From contig JBPCQA010000045.1 of NCBI GenBank assembly GCA_050998615.1, positions 8,597 to 72,596 on the forward strand: a stretch of 64,000 bases of DNA, in the 5' to 3' direction. A model generated the notes under the pieces. The model was not told the origin of the DNA. It was given only the letters and a program-made list of their open reading frames with translations, and made no database searches. This document shows, piece by piece, positions 23,475-31,868 of this stretch. The DNA is from JBPCQA01 sp050998615 (lineage in GTDB: Bacteria; Actinomycetota; Actinomycetes; Propionibacteriales; Nocardioidaceae). How positions within the stretch are numbered: the first letter of the stretch is position 1; each line of letters starts with the position of its first letter. The position numbers and the translations under genes were made by a program.

Positions 23475-24152
23475 CTAGCGGGCGCGGCGCCGAAGGCGTT
23501 CGACATCCATGATCACGACCGAGCGCGCTTCCAGCCGCAGCCAGCCCCTGGAGGCGAAGTCGGCCAGTGCCTTGTTGACAGTCTCGCGAGAAGCCCCGAC
23601 GAGTTGAGCCAGCTCCTCTTGGGTCAGGTCGTGGTGGACGTGCACTCCGTCGTCGGCGACTCGGCCGAAGCGCGTCGAAAGGTCGAGCAGCGCCTTCGCG
23701 ACCCGGCCCGGGACGTCGGAAAACACCAGGTCGGCGACCACGTCGTTGGCCTTGCGCAACCGAGCCGCGAGTTGGGAGAGCAGGCCCCTGGCCACCTCGG
23801 ACCTGCCGTCGAGCCACCGCCCGAGCTCCTCGTGGCTCAGACTCTTCAACGTGCACTCGGTCACGGCGGTGACGGTGGCCGATCGCGGGCCGGGATCGAA
23901 CAGCGACAACTCACCGAACATCTGCCCCGGCCCCAAGATCGCCAGCAGGTTCTCGCGGCCATCCGCCGAGGTGCGGCCGAGCTTGACCTTGCCGTCGGTG
24001 ACGACGTACAACCGGTCGCCTTCGTCTCCTTCATGGAACAAGGCATCTCCCCGTGGGATGCGCGTCTCGCTCATCGAGGCGCTCAACGCCTCGGCTGCCT
24101 CGTCGTCAAGCCCACTGAAGAGCGGCGCCTGGCGGAGCACGTCGGTGTTCAC
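23475..24152 (-). CDS. crp: Crp/Fnr family cAMP-dependent transcriptional regulator
   Basis: 225 residues (M. tuberculosis Crp, Rv3676, has 224). N-terminal cyclic-nucleotide domain with MFGELSLFDPGPRSATVTA (~70), containing the Glu, Arg and Ser/Thr contacts to cAMP; long dimer helix (SQLAARLRKANDVVADLVF); C-terminal HTH LTQEELAQLVGASRETVNKA (~167-186). GTG 24152 is supported by AAGGAGG six bases upstream; the open frame beyond is not conserved. Likely a global regulator of carbon and stress genes; no target site is assigned here. Divergent from nth. Confidence 0.92.
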   Translation of the reverse strand: MNTDVLRQAPLFSGLDDEAAEALSASMSETRIPRGDALFHEGDEGDRLYVVTDGKVKLGRTSADGRENLLAILGPGQMFGELSLFDPGPRSATVTAVTECTLKSLSHEELGRWLDGRSEVARGLLSQLAARLRKANDVVADLVFSDVPGRVAKALLDLSTRFGRVADDGVHVHHDLTQEELAQLVGASRETVNKALADFASRGWLRLEARSVVIMDVERLRRRAR

Positions 24153-24304
24153 GCGTATCCTCCTTCTCGTCCACCACATCCAGCCGGTGGTGTCGGTCAC
24201 AGTCTGACGCATCGCGGGCCGCGATGCCACGGCTCGCGTCCTGGCAGGGTGATGGCAGCGACTTGGGGCGGTCCGGGGGTCGAAGCGGAACGTAGGCTGA
24301 GCCT

Positions 24305-25027
24305 ATGCCCGCCGTCGACTCGTCTGTCGCAACGGAGAGTCGTACGGCGCTGGTGCGACGAGCCCGGCGCATCAACCGGGTGCTCGCACAGACGTATCCC
24401 CACGCCCGCAGTGAGCTCGACTTCGCCTCAGCGTGGCAGTTGCTGATTGTCACTGTGTTGTCTGCCCAGACCACCGACAAGCGGGTCAACTCGGTGTCAC
24501 CGACGCTGTTCGCGCGCTATCCGGGCCCCGCCGAGCTGGCCGCGGCGCGGGGTGAGGACGTCGAGCAGCTCATTGCCCCCACCGGTTTCTTCCGAGCAAA
24601 GACCGCGGCGATCACGAAGCTGGCAGCTGCCGTGCTGGAGCGTTTTGCGGGAGAAGTGCCGAACCGACTCGACGAACTCGTCACGTTGCCCGGTGTCGGG
24701 CGCAAAACAGCGAACGTCGTGCTCGGCAACGCGTTCGGCGTGCCCGGCATCACCGTCGACACCCACTTCGGACGGCTGGCTCGACGCTTCGGCTGGAGCG
24801 CAAAGACCGATCCGGTGCGGGTCGAGCAGGAGGTTGGCGGCCTGTTTCCCAACCGCGACTGGACCATGCTCAGCCACCATCTGATCTGGCACGGCCGCCG
24901 CTGCTGTCACGCTCGTAGGCCGGCATGCGGCGCCTGCCCGGTGGCGAGCCTGTGTCCGTCGTACGGCGAGGGCCCGACCGACCCGGTCGTGGCGGCGAAG
25001 CTGCTTCGCGATGGGGGGCAGCCATGA
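24305..25027 (+). CDS. nth: Endonuclease III, DNA glycosylase/AP lyase
   Basis: 240 residues. Removes oxidised pyrimidines and cleaves abasic sites in base excision repair. Helix-hairpin-helix LPGVGRKTANVVLG (~130, with the catalytic Lys), catalytic Asp in VDTHFGRLARR (~150), and the 4Fe-4S loop C-x6-C-x2-C-x5-C (CHARRPACGACPVASLC, ~199-216). N-terminus has a ~20-residue extension before the fold. The stop overlaps the next start (ATGA). Order crp/nth/TlpA/NUDIX/MarP is the same as Rv3676-Rv3671c. Confidence 0.95.
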   Translation: MPAVDSSVATESRTALVRRARRINRVLAQTYPHARSELDFASAWQLLIVTVLSAQTTDKRVNSVSPTLFARYPGPAELAAARGEDVEQLIAPTGFFRAKTAAITKLAAAVLERFAGEVPNRLDELVTLPGVGRKTANVVLGNAFGVPGITVDTHFGRLARRFGWSAKTDPVRVEQEVGGLFPNRDWTMLSHHLIWHGRRCCHARRPACGACPVASLCPSYGEGPTDPVVAAKLLRDGGQP

Positions 25028-25662
25028 GCTGGCGGAGCCTGCTCGTCGTCGCCCTGCTGCTGTTGGCCGGCTGCAGCAACGGCGGGTCGAACCGGGGTGG
25101 CACGTACACGTTCAACCCACAGCAGGCACCGACAAAGGTCGACACTGCGCAGCTACGCGCCGAGAAGGCGGCCGCCGGCATCCAGGCGTGCCCCGCGTCG
25201 GATGCCGGGTCGGTCGCGAGACCGGGAGGCATGCCGGCAGTTACGCTGCCGTGTCTGGGCGGCGGCCGCGAGGTTCACCTGGCCGGCGTCAAGGGGCCGG
25301 CCGTGGTCAACTTCTGGGCTCAGTGGTGCGAGCAGTGCCGGGCCGAGTCGCCAATCCTGCAGCAGCTGCACAGTGCCAGCCGCGGTCGGGTCGCGGTGCT
25401 TGGGGTTGACTGGCAGGACCCGCGGCCGAGCTACGCGATCGCGTTCGCCAAGCAGCTGGGCCTCACCTATCCCCAGATCGCGGACCCGACAGCTGTCACT
25501 CGTGCACCGATGCACATCACCGGGTTGCCGATGACGTTTTTCATCGATGGCAGCGGCGCCATCAGCTACACCCAGTTCGGACCGGTCGAATCCGCCGCTC
25601 AACTGGCCGAGCTGGTCAAACAGCATCTTGGCGTCCAGGTCACGCTTGGCGAGCCTCGGTGA
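25024..25662 (+). CDS. TlpA-family thioredoxin-like lipoprotein (Rv3673c-like)
   Basis: 212 residues. Signal peptide with lipobox LLLLAGCSN (~13-20), a linker, then a thioredoxin fold with active site FWAQWCEQCRAESP (CxxC, ~100) and cis-Pro at ITGLPMTFF (~175). It is an extracytoplasmic thiol-disulfide oxidoreductase anchored to the membrane. Two further Cys outside the active site (QACPAS and LPCLGG, ~58 and ~77) may form a structural disulfide. It lies two genes before marP, whose protease domain needs a disulfide in M. tuberculosis, so it may be its oxidant (inference). Confidence 0.87.
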   Translation: MSWRSLLVVALLLLAGCSNGGSNRGGTYTFNPQQAPTKVDTAQLRAEKAAAGIQACPASDAGSVARPGGMPAVTLPCLGGGREVHLAGVKGPAVVNFWAQWCEQCRAESPILQQLHSASRGRVAVLGVDWQDPRPSYAIAFAKQLGLTYPQIADPTAVTRAPMHITGLPMTFFIDGSGAISYTQFGPVESAAQLAELVKQHLGVQVTLGEPR

Positions 25663-26384
25663 CACCGGCCATCTCCTGCGCCGAGCGAGGTCGAAATCGG
25701 CCCTTGCCGGAGTGGCTGCAGCCCCTCGCGGCCGCCGCCGCGGACGTCACCGCACCCCAGTTGACGAGCCTCATTCCTCCCGAGGACGGCAGCTCTCGCC
25801 CGGCGTCGGTGTTGATCTTGTTTGGCGAGGGCGCCGGGGGTCCCGACGTGTTACTGCTGGAGCGTTCCCACGCCATGCGGTCGCACGCGGGCCAGGTCGC
25901 CTTCCCCGGTGGCGCCCAAGACCCGCAAGATGCCGACGAGATCGATGCCGCGTTGCGAGAGGCAGTCGAGGAGACCGGTCTCGACCCCGCTGGCGTTCAC
26001 GTCATCGGCAGGTTGGCGAAGCTGTGGTTGCCACCGAGCAACTTCGCGGTGACGCCGGTGCTGGCGTGGTGGCACAACCCCAGTCGAGTCAGCGCCATCG
26101 ACCCGGCCGAAACCGCGTCCGTGCACATCGTGCCGCTTGCCGAGCTACTCGATCCGGCCAATCGGGTCACCGTGCGTCACCCGTCCGGCTTCCGGGGGCC
26201 TGCCTTCTTGGTGCGCGGTCTGGTGGTCTGGGGGTTCACGGCAGGCATCCTCTCTCGCCTCTTCGAGATCGCAAGGTGGGAGCAGCCGTGGGATGCCGCT
26301 TGCGTGGTGGAGCTGCCTGGGGACCTGGTCGCCAGCTCACGAGGCCAAAGCGCCCGCGCGGGCTCTAAGTCGCTAGGTCGCTGA
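25659..26384 (+). CDS. NUDIX hydrolase, CoA-diphosphatase-like (Rv3672c-like)
   Basis: 241 residues. Complete NUDIX box: FPGGAQDPQDADEIDAALRE then AVEETGLD (~83-110), preceded by LLLERSHAMRSHAGQVAFPG, whose RSHAGQ segment is typical of the NUDT7/CoA pyrophosphatase subgroup. Predicted to hydrolyse CoA or a similar dinucleotide in the cytoplasm. Starts four bases inside the TlpA gene; its stop is 18 bases before the MarP gene. Ser/Gly/Arg-rich C-terminal tail after ~230. Confidence 0.87.
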   Translation: MTPAISCAERGRNRPLPEWLQPLAAAAADVTAPQLTSLIPPEDGSSRPASVLILFGEGAGGPDVLLLERSHAMRSHAGQVAFPGGAQDPQDADEIDAALREAVEETGLDPAGVHVIGRLAKLWLPPSNFAVTPVLAWWHNPSRVSAIDPAETASVHIVPLAELLDPANRVTVRHPSGFRGPAFLVRGLVVWGFTAGILSRLFEIARWEQPWDAACVVELPGDLVASSRGQSARAGSKSLGR

Positions 26385-26402
26385 AGCGATGGCGCCGACA
26401 CT

Positions 26403-27611
26403 ATGGCCGACACTGACACTATGGCCGACACTATGAATGGGCTCGACATCGTCTTGGTCGTGGGCATGGCCGGCTACGCGCTGGCTGGCTATCGACAAGG
26501 CTTCCTGGTCGGCTCGTCGTCGACGATCGGGCTGCTGGCCGGCGGCTTGGTCGGCATCGAGATGGCACCGCGCCTGCTGAGCGGCTTCCAGCCCGGGGTC
26601 GGCGTCTCGGTCACCGCATTCCTTGTCGTGCTGGTCGGTGCCTTCGGCGGCCAGGCGATCGGTCGCCTGATCGGCGATCAGCTGCGCCGACGGGTCACCT
26701 GGCGTCCCGCTCGGGTCTTCGATGCGCTCAGCGGGTCTGTTCTCAGTGTGGCGGCGATGCTGGTGATCGCGTGGGTCTTGGGGGTGGCGGCTGGCGGCGC
26801 ACCGTTGGGCAGCTTCAATGCGGAGATACGCAACTCGACGGTGCTTGGCGGCGTCGACAAGGTGATGCCCGGTAGCTCGGACAACGTGTTGTCGGCGTTC
26901 AACCAGCTCGTCGACGCATCCCAGTTCCCCCGATATCTGGAACCGTTCGCCACCGAGCGCATCCAGAACGTGCCGGCCCCGTCTGGCGCGGTCGCGCACC
27001 GGTCAGGTGTCGCCAGGGCCCGGGCGAGCGTGGTGAAGGTGCTGGGCATCGCGACTTCGTGTGGCCGCACCCTCGAAGGCAGCGGCTTCGTCTACCGCAG
27101 CGGCCGGGTGATGACCAATGCGCATGTCGTAGCGGGCGTGGAGCATCCTGTGGTGCGCCTGTCCGACACCGATCACCCCGCTCAGGTGGTCTACTACGAC
27201 CCGAGAACCGACGTCGCCGTGCTGCGGGTGCCGGGCTTGCGCGCTCCCCCATTGAAGTTCGGTGGCCTGGTCACATCGGGCGACCCGGTGGCGGTCCTTG
27301 GTTACCCTCAAGATGGTCCGTACGACGTCGAGCCGGGCCGGGTGCGTGACGAGCAGACGTTGCACAGCGTCGACATCTACGGCAACAACTCCGTATCTCG
27401 AGACACCTATTCGATTCGCGCGCTGGTCCGCCGCGGCAACTCCGGTGGTCCGCTGGTGACACCGGCCGGCAAGGTGGTCGGCGTAGTGTTCGCCGCCTCG
27501 ATCGTCGATTCGAGCACCGGATATGCGCTGACTGCTCATCAGGTGGCGCGGGCGGCGACCGCCGGTGCGTCGTCAACCGCCCGGGTCGGCACCGGCGCCT
27601 GCGCACCCTGA
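26403..27611 (+). CDS. marP: MarP-like membrane-bound periplasmic serine protease (CvpA + trypsin-like)
   Basis: 402 residues. N-terminal CvpA-type domain with four membrane helices (~14-160), then an extracytoplasmic chymotrypsin-fold protease. Catalytic triad: His in TNAHVVAG (~237), Asp in RTDVAVLRV (~264), Ser in RRGNSGGPL (~345). Cysteines in ATSCGRTL (~220) and in the last four residues (ACAP) match the pair that forms a stabilising disulfide in M. tuberculosis MarP (Rv3671c), a protease needed for acid survival. The start is ambiguous: ATGs at 26403, 26421 and 26433 lie in a direct repeat of TATGGCCGACACT with no SD; only the N-terminal 10 residues are affected. Tail-overlaps the convergent epoxide hydrolase gene by 39 bases. 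Confidence 0.9.
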   Translation: MADTDTMADTMNGLDIVLVVGMAGYALAGYRQGFLVGSSSTIGLLAGGLVGIEMAPRLLSGFQPGVGVSVTAFLVVLVGAFGGQAIGRLIGDQLRRRVTWRPARVFDALSGSVLSVAAMLVIAWVLGVAAGGAPLGSFNAEIRNSTVLGGVDKVMPGSSDNVLSAFNQLVDASQFPRYLEPFATERIQNVPAPSGAVAHRSGVARARASVVKVLGIATSCGRTLEGSGFVYRSGRVMTNAHVVAGVEHPVVRLSDTDHPAQVVYYDPRTDVAVLRVPGLRAPPLKFGGLVTSGDPVAVLGYPQDGPYDVEPGRVRDEQTLHSVDIYGNNSVSRDTYSIRALVRRGNSGGPLVTPAGKVVGVVFAASIVDSSTGYALTAHQVARAATAGASSTARVGTGACAP

Positions 27612-28445
27612 GAGCCAGCGCAGCAAATGCCGGGTGAAGACGATGGGGCTCTCCTCGTGCGGGAAATGGCCGGCTCCGTCAATCGTCGCGGTAGTGAAGT
27701 CAGCCGCGACGTTTCGTGCCGATCTGGCCACAGCCGTGCGGCTCTCCGTCGGATCCTCGCTGCCGCCGATATGCAGGACCGGTACGTCGACCCGGCGGCG
27801 CAGCGCCTTGGCGAACGCTCTCCCGTCGGTGCGGAACCGCGAGCGCAACAGCCACCGGTGGTATTCCAGCGCACAGTGCGGGGACGGCCACAACGACAGC
27901 GCCTCCTGATATTGCGCCACCACGTCTGGCGCCGGGAACGTCGACGCCGAGCCGGTCCAGGCATCGAAATGCCGCGCCAGGTAGCGGCCCGTGATGATCT
28001 CGCGTTCTGGTATCCAGGGCACCTGCATCGCCGCCAAATGTCCCACCGCGGCGCCCGGCAGCCCCGATCCGATGCGCAGCAACTGGGCTGGATGTGGCGC
28101 CGCCACCGCACAGAGCGCGCGCACGCAATGGGCGTGCACCGCCGCGGCGGCCCACGCGACGTACCCTCCCCAACCGTGGCCGACCAAAACGGCGTCGCGC
28201 ACGCCCAGGGCCCGGATCACGCCCGCCACGTCGGCTGCCAGAGTCAGTGGATCGTAGCCTCGCGGCGTCTTGTCACTTGACCCGTAACCGCGCAAGTCCA
28301 TCGCCACCGCACGGTAGCCCGCGTCGGCGACGGGCGGCAGCTGGTCACGCCACGCCCACCAGAACTCCGGGAAGCCATGGAGGAACAACACCATGGTGGC
28401 TTCGCCGCTGCCGGTGGCCAAAGTCGCCTCGGCAACGTGAACCAA
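27573..28445 (-). CDS. ephE: Alpha/beta-fold epoxide hydrolase (EphE-like), N-terminus disturbed
   Basis: 290 residues as read from TTG 28445. HGFPEFWWAWRDQL (HGxP oxyanion motif, ~24), DLRGYGSSDK (~51), nucleophile elbow GHGWGGYVAW (Asp-type or catalytic region, ~89), and GAGHFPHEESP with the His base (~263). The usual N-terminal strand sits upstream in frame (RWEHRYVAANGARFHVAEAT) but no standard start codon precedes it before TGA; GTG 28530, one base after the holin-like gene, is one frame off. A one-base deletion in the GG near 28520 would restore MTA-IEIDGRWEHRY. A 24-base near-tandem duplication encodes HVAEATL twice at ~28430-28470. Counterpart Rv3670. Confidence 0.75.
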   Translation of the reverse strand: MVHVAEATLATGSGEATMVLFLHGFPEFWWAWRDQLPPVADAGYRAVAMDLRGYGSSDKTPRGYDPLTLAADVAGVIRALGVRDAVLVGHGWGGYVAWAAAAVHAHCVRALCAVAAPHPAQLLRIGSGLPGAAVGHLAAMQVPWIPEREIITGRYLARHFDAWTGSASTFPAPDVVAQYQEALSLWPSPHCALEYHRWLLRSRFRTDGRAFAKALRRRVDVPVLHIGGSEDPTESRTAVARSARNVAADFTTATIDGAGHFPHEESPIVFTRHLLRWLSGCAGAGADPGG

Positions 28446-28531
28446 AGTTGCCTCGGCAACGTGAAAACGTGCCCCGTTGGCGGCGACATACCGATGCTCC
28501 CAGCGGCCATCGATCTCGATCCGCGGTCACC

Positions 28532-28939
28532 TCAACTGCGCTTGAGGACTTGTTTGTTGCTCTTCACCGCGGCGAGCGTCTGCTCGGGCGCCTTGACCTG
28601 CTTGAGCGTCCGGAGACCCACCAACGCTGCCATGGCGGCGATCACGGCGTACACGCCGAAGACGATCAGGAAAGCGGTTGCCGTGCCAGCAAACCACCAG
28701 TCGAGGAACAATGCGAACGCAACCGACAACATGATGACTGCGAGGACCACCAGGAAGCCGGCGACCCCGAACAAGGCGGCGCCGAGCCCACCCTTCTTGA
28801 CGCTGAACTTCAACTCGGACTTCGCCAGCTCGATCTCGCCACGAATCAGCGCAGACACGCCGCTTGTCGTGTCAGCCACCAGCCGACCGATCGTGGGCTC
28901 CTCCTCGGAGACGTGCTTACCCGTGGTGTCGGTCGTCAT
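28532..28939 (-). CDS. Phage holin family / Actinobacterial holin-like membrane protein
   Basis: 135 residues. Cytoplasmic N-terminus with VSALIRGEIELAKSELKFSV, then two membrane helices (GAALFGVAGFLVVLAVIMLS ~52 and ATAFLIVFGVYAVIAAMAAL ~87) and a short charged tail. This is the Holin-X/Phage_holin_3_6 pattern (Rv3669 in M. tuberculosis); despite the name these chromosomal proteins are not known to lyse cells. Upstream of the epoxide hydrolase on the same strand, so probably cotranscribed. Confidence 0.8.
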   Translation of the reverse strand: MTTDTTGKHVSEEEPTIGRLVADTTSGVSALIRGEIELAKSELKFSVKKGGLGAALFGVAGFLVVLAVIMLSVAFALFLDWWFAGTATAFLIVFGVYAVIAAMAALVGLRTLKQVKAPEQTLAAVKSNKQVLKRS

Positions 28940-29051
28940 GTGGATCCTCTCGGACGGGTTGGGCAGGCCAGGCTGCCTGGTTTGACGGCTTAACCCTACG
29001 GCGTACGGCGTCGTGGCGCCGCCGTTGCCGCCGTTGTGGTCGCTGCGTGCC

Positions 29052-31010
29052 TCACTCCTCGGCGGGGGCGTTGGCGAGGTTGTCTTGGATCAGGTCCATC
29101 ACCGACGAATCGGCGAGCGTGGTGGAGTCGCCCGGCTCGCGTTTCTCGGCAACGTCTTGCAACAACCGGCGCATGATCTTGCCCGACCGGGTCTTCGGCA
29201 GCTCCGGCACCACCATGATCGAGCGTGGCTTGGCGATCGACCCGATCTCCCTGGTTACATGGTCGCGCAGCTCCGCGACGACACCCTCGCCCCCGTCGCC
29301 GGCACTCTCCCGCAAGATCACAAATGCGACGATCGACTGGCCGGTGGTCTGGTCTTGGGCGCCCACGACGGCGGCCTCGGCGACCTTCGGGTGTGACACC
29401 AAGGCGGACTCGATCTCGGTCGTCGACAGCCGGTGCCCCGAAACGTTCATCACGTCGTCGACGCGGCCGAGCAACCACACGTCACCGTCGTCATCGAGCT
29501 TCGCGCCGTCTCCGGCGAAATAAACGTCGGGGAAGCGTGACCAGTAGGTGTCGATATACCTCTCGTCGTCTCCCCAGATGGTGCGCAGCATCGCCGGCCA
29601 CGGCTCGGTCAACACGAGATAGCCACCCGAGCCCTTCTCCACAGCCTTGCCTGCGTCGTCCACCACGAGCGCGGACACCCCCGGGATTGCCTTCATCGCC
29701 GAGCCAGGCTTGCCGGACGTGACGCCAGGCAGCGGGCTGATCATGATCATGCCGGTCTCGGTCTGCCACCAGGTGTCGACCACCGGGCAGCGGTCACCAC
29801 CGATCTCTCGCCGGTACCAGATGTAGGCCTCGGGGTTGATCGGTTCGCCGACAGAGCCGAGCAGCCGAAGTGACGAGAGGTCGTGCTTGGCGGGAATCTC
29901 CGCTCCCCATTTCATGAACGTGCGGATCGCGGTCGGCGCGCAGTAGAGGATGTTGACGTGGTATTTCTCGATGAGCTCCCACCACCGGCCCTTGTGGGGA
30001 GTGTCGGGGGTGCCTTCGTACATCACCGAGGTGGTGCAGTTTGCCAGTGGCCCGTAGACGATGTAGGAGTGGCCGGTCACCCAGCCGATGTCGGCGGCAG
30101 TCCAGAACACGTCGCTGTCGGCCTTGAGGTCGAAGATCGCCCAGTGCGTGTAGGCGCAGCCGACCAGGTAGCCGCCGATCGTGTGCAGAATGCCCTTGGG
30201 CTTGCCGGTGGTCCCCGACGTGTACATGACGTAGAGCGGATGCTCTGAGTCGAACGCCTCGCACCTGTGCTCGGGGCTCTGCTTGCCGACGATGTCGTGC
30301 CACCACACGTCCCGCCCGTCTTTCCAGGCAACGTCTTGCCCGGTACGGCGGACGACGAGCACGTTGCGCACGTCCGGGCACTTCTCCAGCGCGGTGTCGA
30401 CCGACGGCTTCAACGCGGCCGGGGAGCCGCGGCGATATCCGCCGTCGGCGGTGATGACGATGCGGGCGTCGCAATCGAGGATGCGGTCTTCCAGCGCCTG
30501 TGAGGAAAACCCGCCGAATACGACCGTATGCGGCGCGCCGAGCCGGGCGCACGCCAACATCGCCACCACGGTTTCGGGGATCATCGGCATGTAGATGGCG
30601 ATCCGGTCGCCGGCCTTGACGCCGAGCTCGACCAGCGCGTTGGCGGCCTGGCAGACGTCCTTTTGCAGGTCTGCGTAGGTGATCGTGCGAGTGTCACCCG
30701 GCTCGCCCTCGAAGTAGTACGCCACCTGGTCGCCGTGACCGGCCTCGACGTGGCGGTCGACGCAGTTGTACGCCGCGTTGAGCTTGCCGCCGACGTACCA
30801 CTTGGCAAACGGCGGGTTGCTCCAGTCGAGCACGTCGGTGAAAGGCTCCGCCCAGGTGAGCCGCTCGGCCTGCTTGCCCCAGAACGCCAGACGATCCCGC
30901 TCGGCCTCGGCGTAGGCGTCGGCCGTGACGTTCGCGTGTGCGGCCAGCTCGGCTGGGGGGTCGAAGTGTCGCGTCTCTTTGCTCAGGTTGGACAGTGAAG
31001 GGGTGGTCAT
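29052..31010 (-). CDS. acs: Acetyl-coenzyme A synthetase
   Basis: 652 residues, the standard length. Activates acetate to acetyl-CoA via acetyl-AMP. ANL-superfamily motifs in order: YTSGTTGKPKG (P-loop-like, ~261), GWVTGHSYIVYGPL (~308), DTWWQTETG (~410), YFAGDGAKLDDDG (~497), GRVDDVMNVSGHR (~512) and the C-terminal PKTRSGKIMRR with the regulatory acetylatable Lys (~606). It lies 79 bases downstream of an acetate transporter gene, so the pair forms an uptake-activation unit. Gaps of 112 bases (downstream) and 79 (upstream) hold nothing else. Confidence 0.96.
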   Translation of the reverse strand: MTTPSLSNLSKETRHFDPPAELAAHANVTADAYAEAERDRLAFWGKQAERLTWAEPFTDVLDWSNPPFAKWYVGGKLNAAYNCVDRHVEAGHGDQVAYYFEGEPGDTRTITYADLQKDVCQAANALVELGVKAGDRIAIYMPMIPETVVAMLACARLGAPHTVVFGGFSSQALEDRILDCDARIVITADGGYRRGSPAALKPSVDTALEKCPDVRNVLVVRRTGQDVAWKDGRDVWWHDIVGKQSPEHRCEAFDSEHPLYVMYTSGTTGKPKGILHTIGGYLVGCAYTHWAIFDLKADSDVFWTAADIGWVTGHSYIVYGPLANCTTSVMYEGTPDTPHKGRWWELIEKYHVNILYCAPTAIRTFMKWGAEIPAKHDLSSLRLLGSVGEPINPEAYIWYRREIGGDRCPVVDTWWQTETGMIMISPLPGVTSGKPGSAMKAIPGVSALVVDDAGKAVEKGSGGYLVLTEPWPAMLRTIWGDDERYIDTYWSRFPDVYFAGDGAKLDDDGDVWLLGRVDDVMNVSGHRLSTTEIESALVSHPKVAEAAVVGAQDQTTGQSIVAFVILRESAGDGGEGVVAELRDHVTREIGSIAKPRSIMVVPELPKTRSGKIMRRLLQDVAEKREPGDSTTLADSSVMDLIQDNLANAPAEE

Positions 31011-31089
31011 GGTGTCTCCTCGGGGCCGCAGGGAGCGGGAGCGACCAGCAATGTCGTCGTCACGTCAATTCCTAGTCTCCCGCATGCAA

Positions 31090-31710
31090 TCAGCGGGGTG
31101 CAGTCGGTAGCACAGTCTTCTTGAACGTGAAGTTGGTGACGCCGGCAAAGGACGCGTACCACGCTGCAATCGCGGTCAAGATGCCGACGTAGCCACCGAT
31201 GTGAGTCCATGTGTCGGAGGTGGCGAACTCCCCGATTGCCAGCAGGAAGAACGTGATCGTCAACAAGACGAACACCGCGAGGACCGCCCCGCTGACCCGC
31301 ATTGCCGCGACGGTCATATACAGCGTGAAGATGCCCCAGGCGAGCAGGTAGAGGCCGATGCCGTTGTTGAGATCGGTGCCGGTCTGGGACAGGTCGGTGT
31401 GTCCGGTCAGGTACCAGTACGACAGCCAGAAGCCACCGAAGGAGCAGAACGCCGTGGCGCCGAAGGTGTTGCCCTTGGCAAACTCCCACAGCCCAGCCGC
31501 GAACTGAGCGGCGCCGCCATAGGCAAAGGCAAGCCCGTAGACGACCGGCAGCGCGGGAGAATGGACGATGTTGGCATTGACCACGCTAAGCACGAACGTC
31601 GTCAACGCGAAGGCGCCCAACCCGAGTGGCGCGGGGTCGGCGATGAACGAGCTGCGAGGCAGCGGCGAACCGGGGTTCTCGTCGGCTGACAGATGCTGTG
31701 CCGTTGACAT
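31090..31710 (-). CDS. Acetate uptake transporter, GPR1/FUN34/YaaH (SatP) family
   Basis: 206 residues, six membrane helices. Family signature at the start: ADPAPLGLGAFALTTFVLSV (the NPAPLGL-type motif, ~25-44), and GTFAFCSFGGFWLSYW-like region GATAFCSFGGFWLSYW (~90). SatP homologues move acetate/succinate with protons. ATG 31710 is supported by AAGGAG 7 bases upstream. Transcribed with acs, so acetate import and activation are coordinated. A TrmB/LuxR-type regulator gene lies just upstream on the same strand. Confidence 0.88.
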   Translation of the reverse strand: MSTAQHLSADENPGSPLPRSSFIADPAPLGLGAFALTTFVLSVVNANIVHSPALPVVYGLAFAYGGAAQFAAGLWEFAKGNTFGATAFCSFGGFWLSYWYLTGHTDLSQTGTDLNNGIGLYLLAWGIFTLYMTVAAMRVSGAVLAVFVLLTITFFLLAIGEFATSDTWTHIGGYVGILTAIAAWYASFAGVTNFTFKKTVLPTAPR

Positions 31711-31868
31711 AGCGACTCCTTTGCGCAAGCGGAAGCTCCGGCAACCACCGGATGACCAAACCGTAGGCCATGGATCGGCCGCCGCATAGACCCTGAACCA
31801 CCGGCGCAAGGATGAGACGCTCAGCCGGCTGAGACTGGCCCAGCGCCGGATCTTGGCGCCACGGTGGG

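Noticed and set aside
23223..24446. 407-codon plus-strand frame over crp
   Set aside because: Antisense of crp and out of frame in the MBL gene; no start site or motifs, and crp has a perfect SD and cAMP/HTH motifs.
26356..26369. 14-base match GCGCGGGCTCTAAG also at 54877-54890
   Set aside because: Short, one copy lies inside a coding sequence, and no structure or flanking similarity supports a repeat family.
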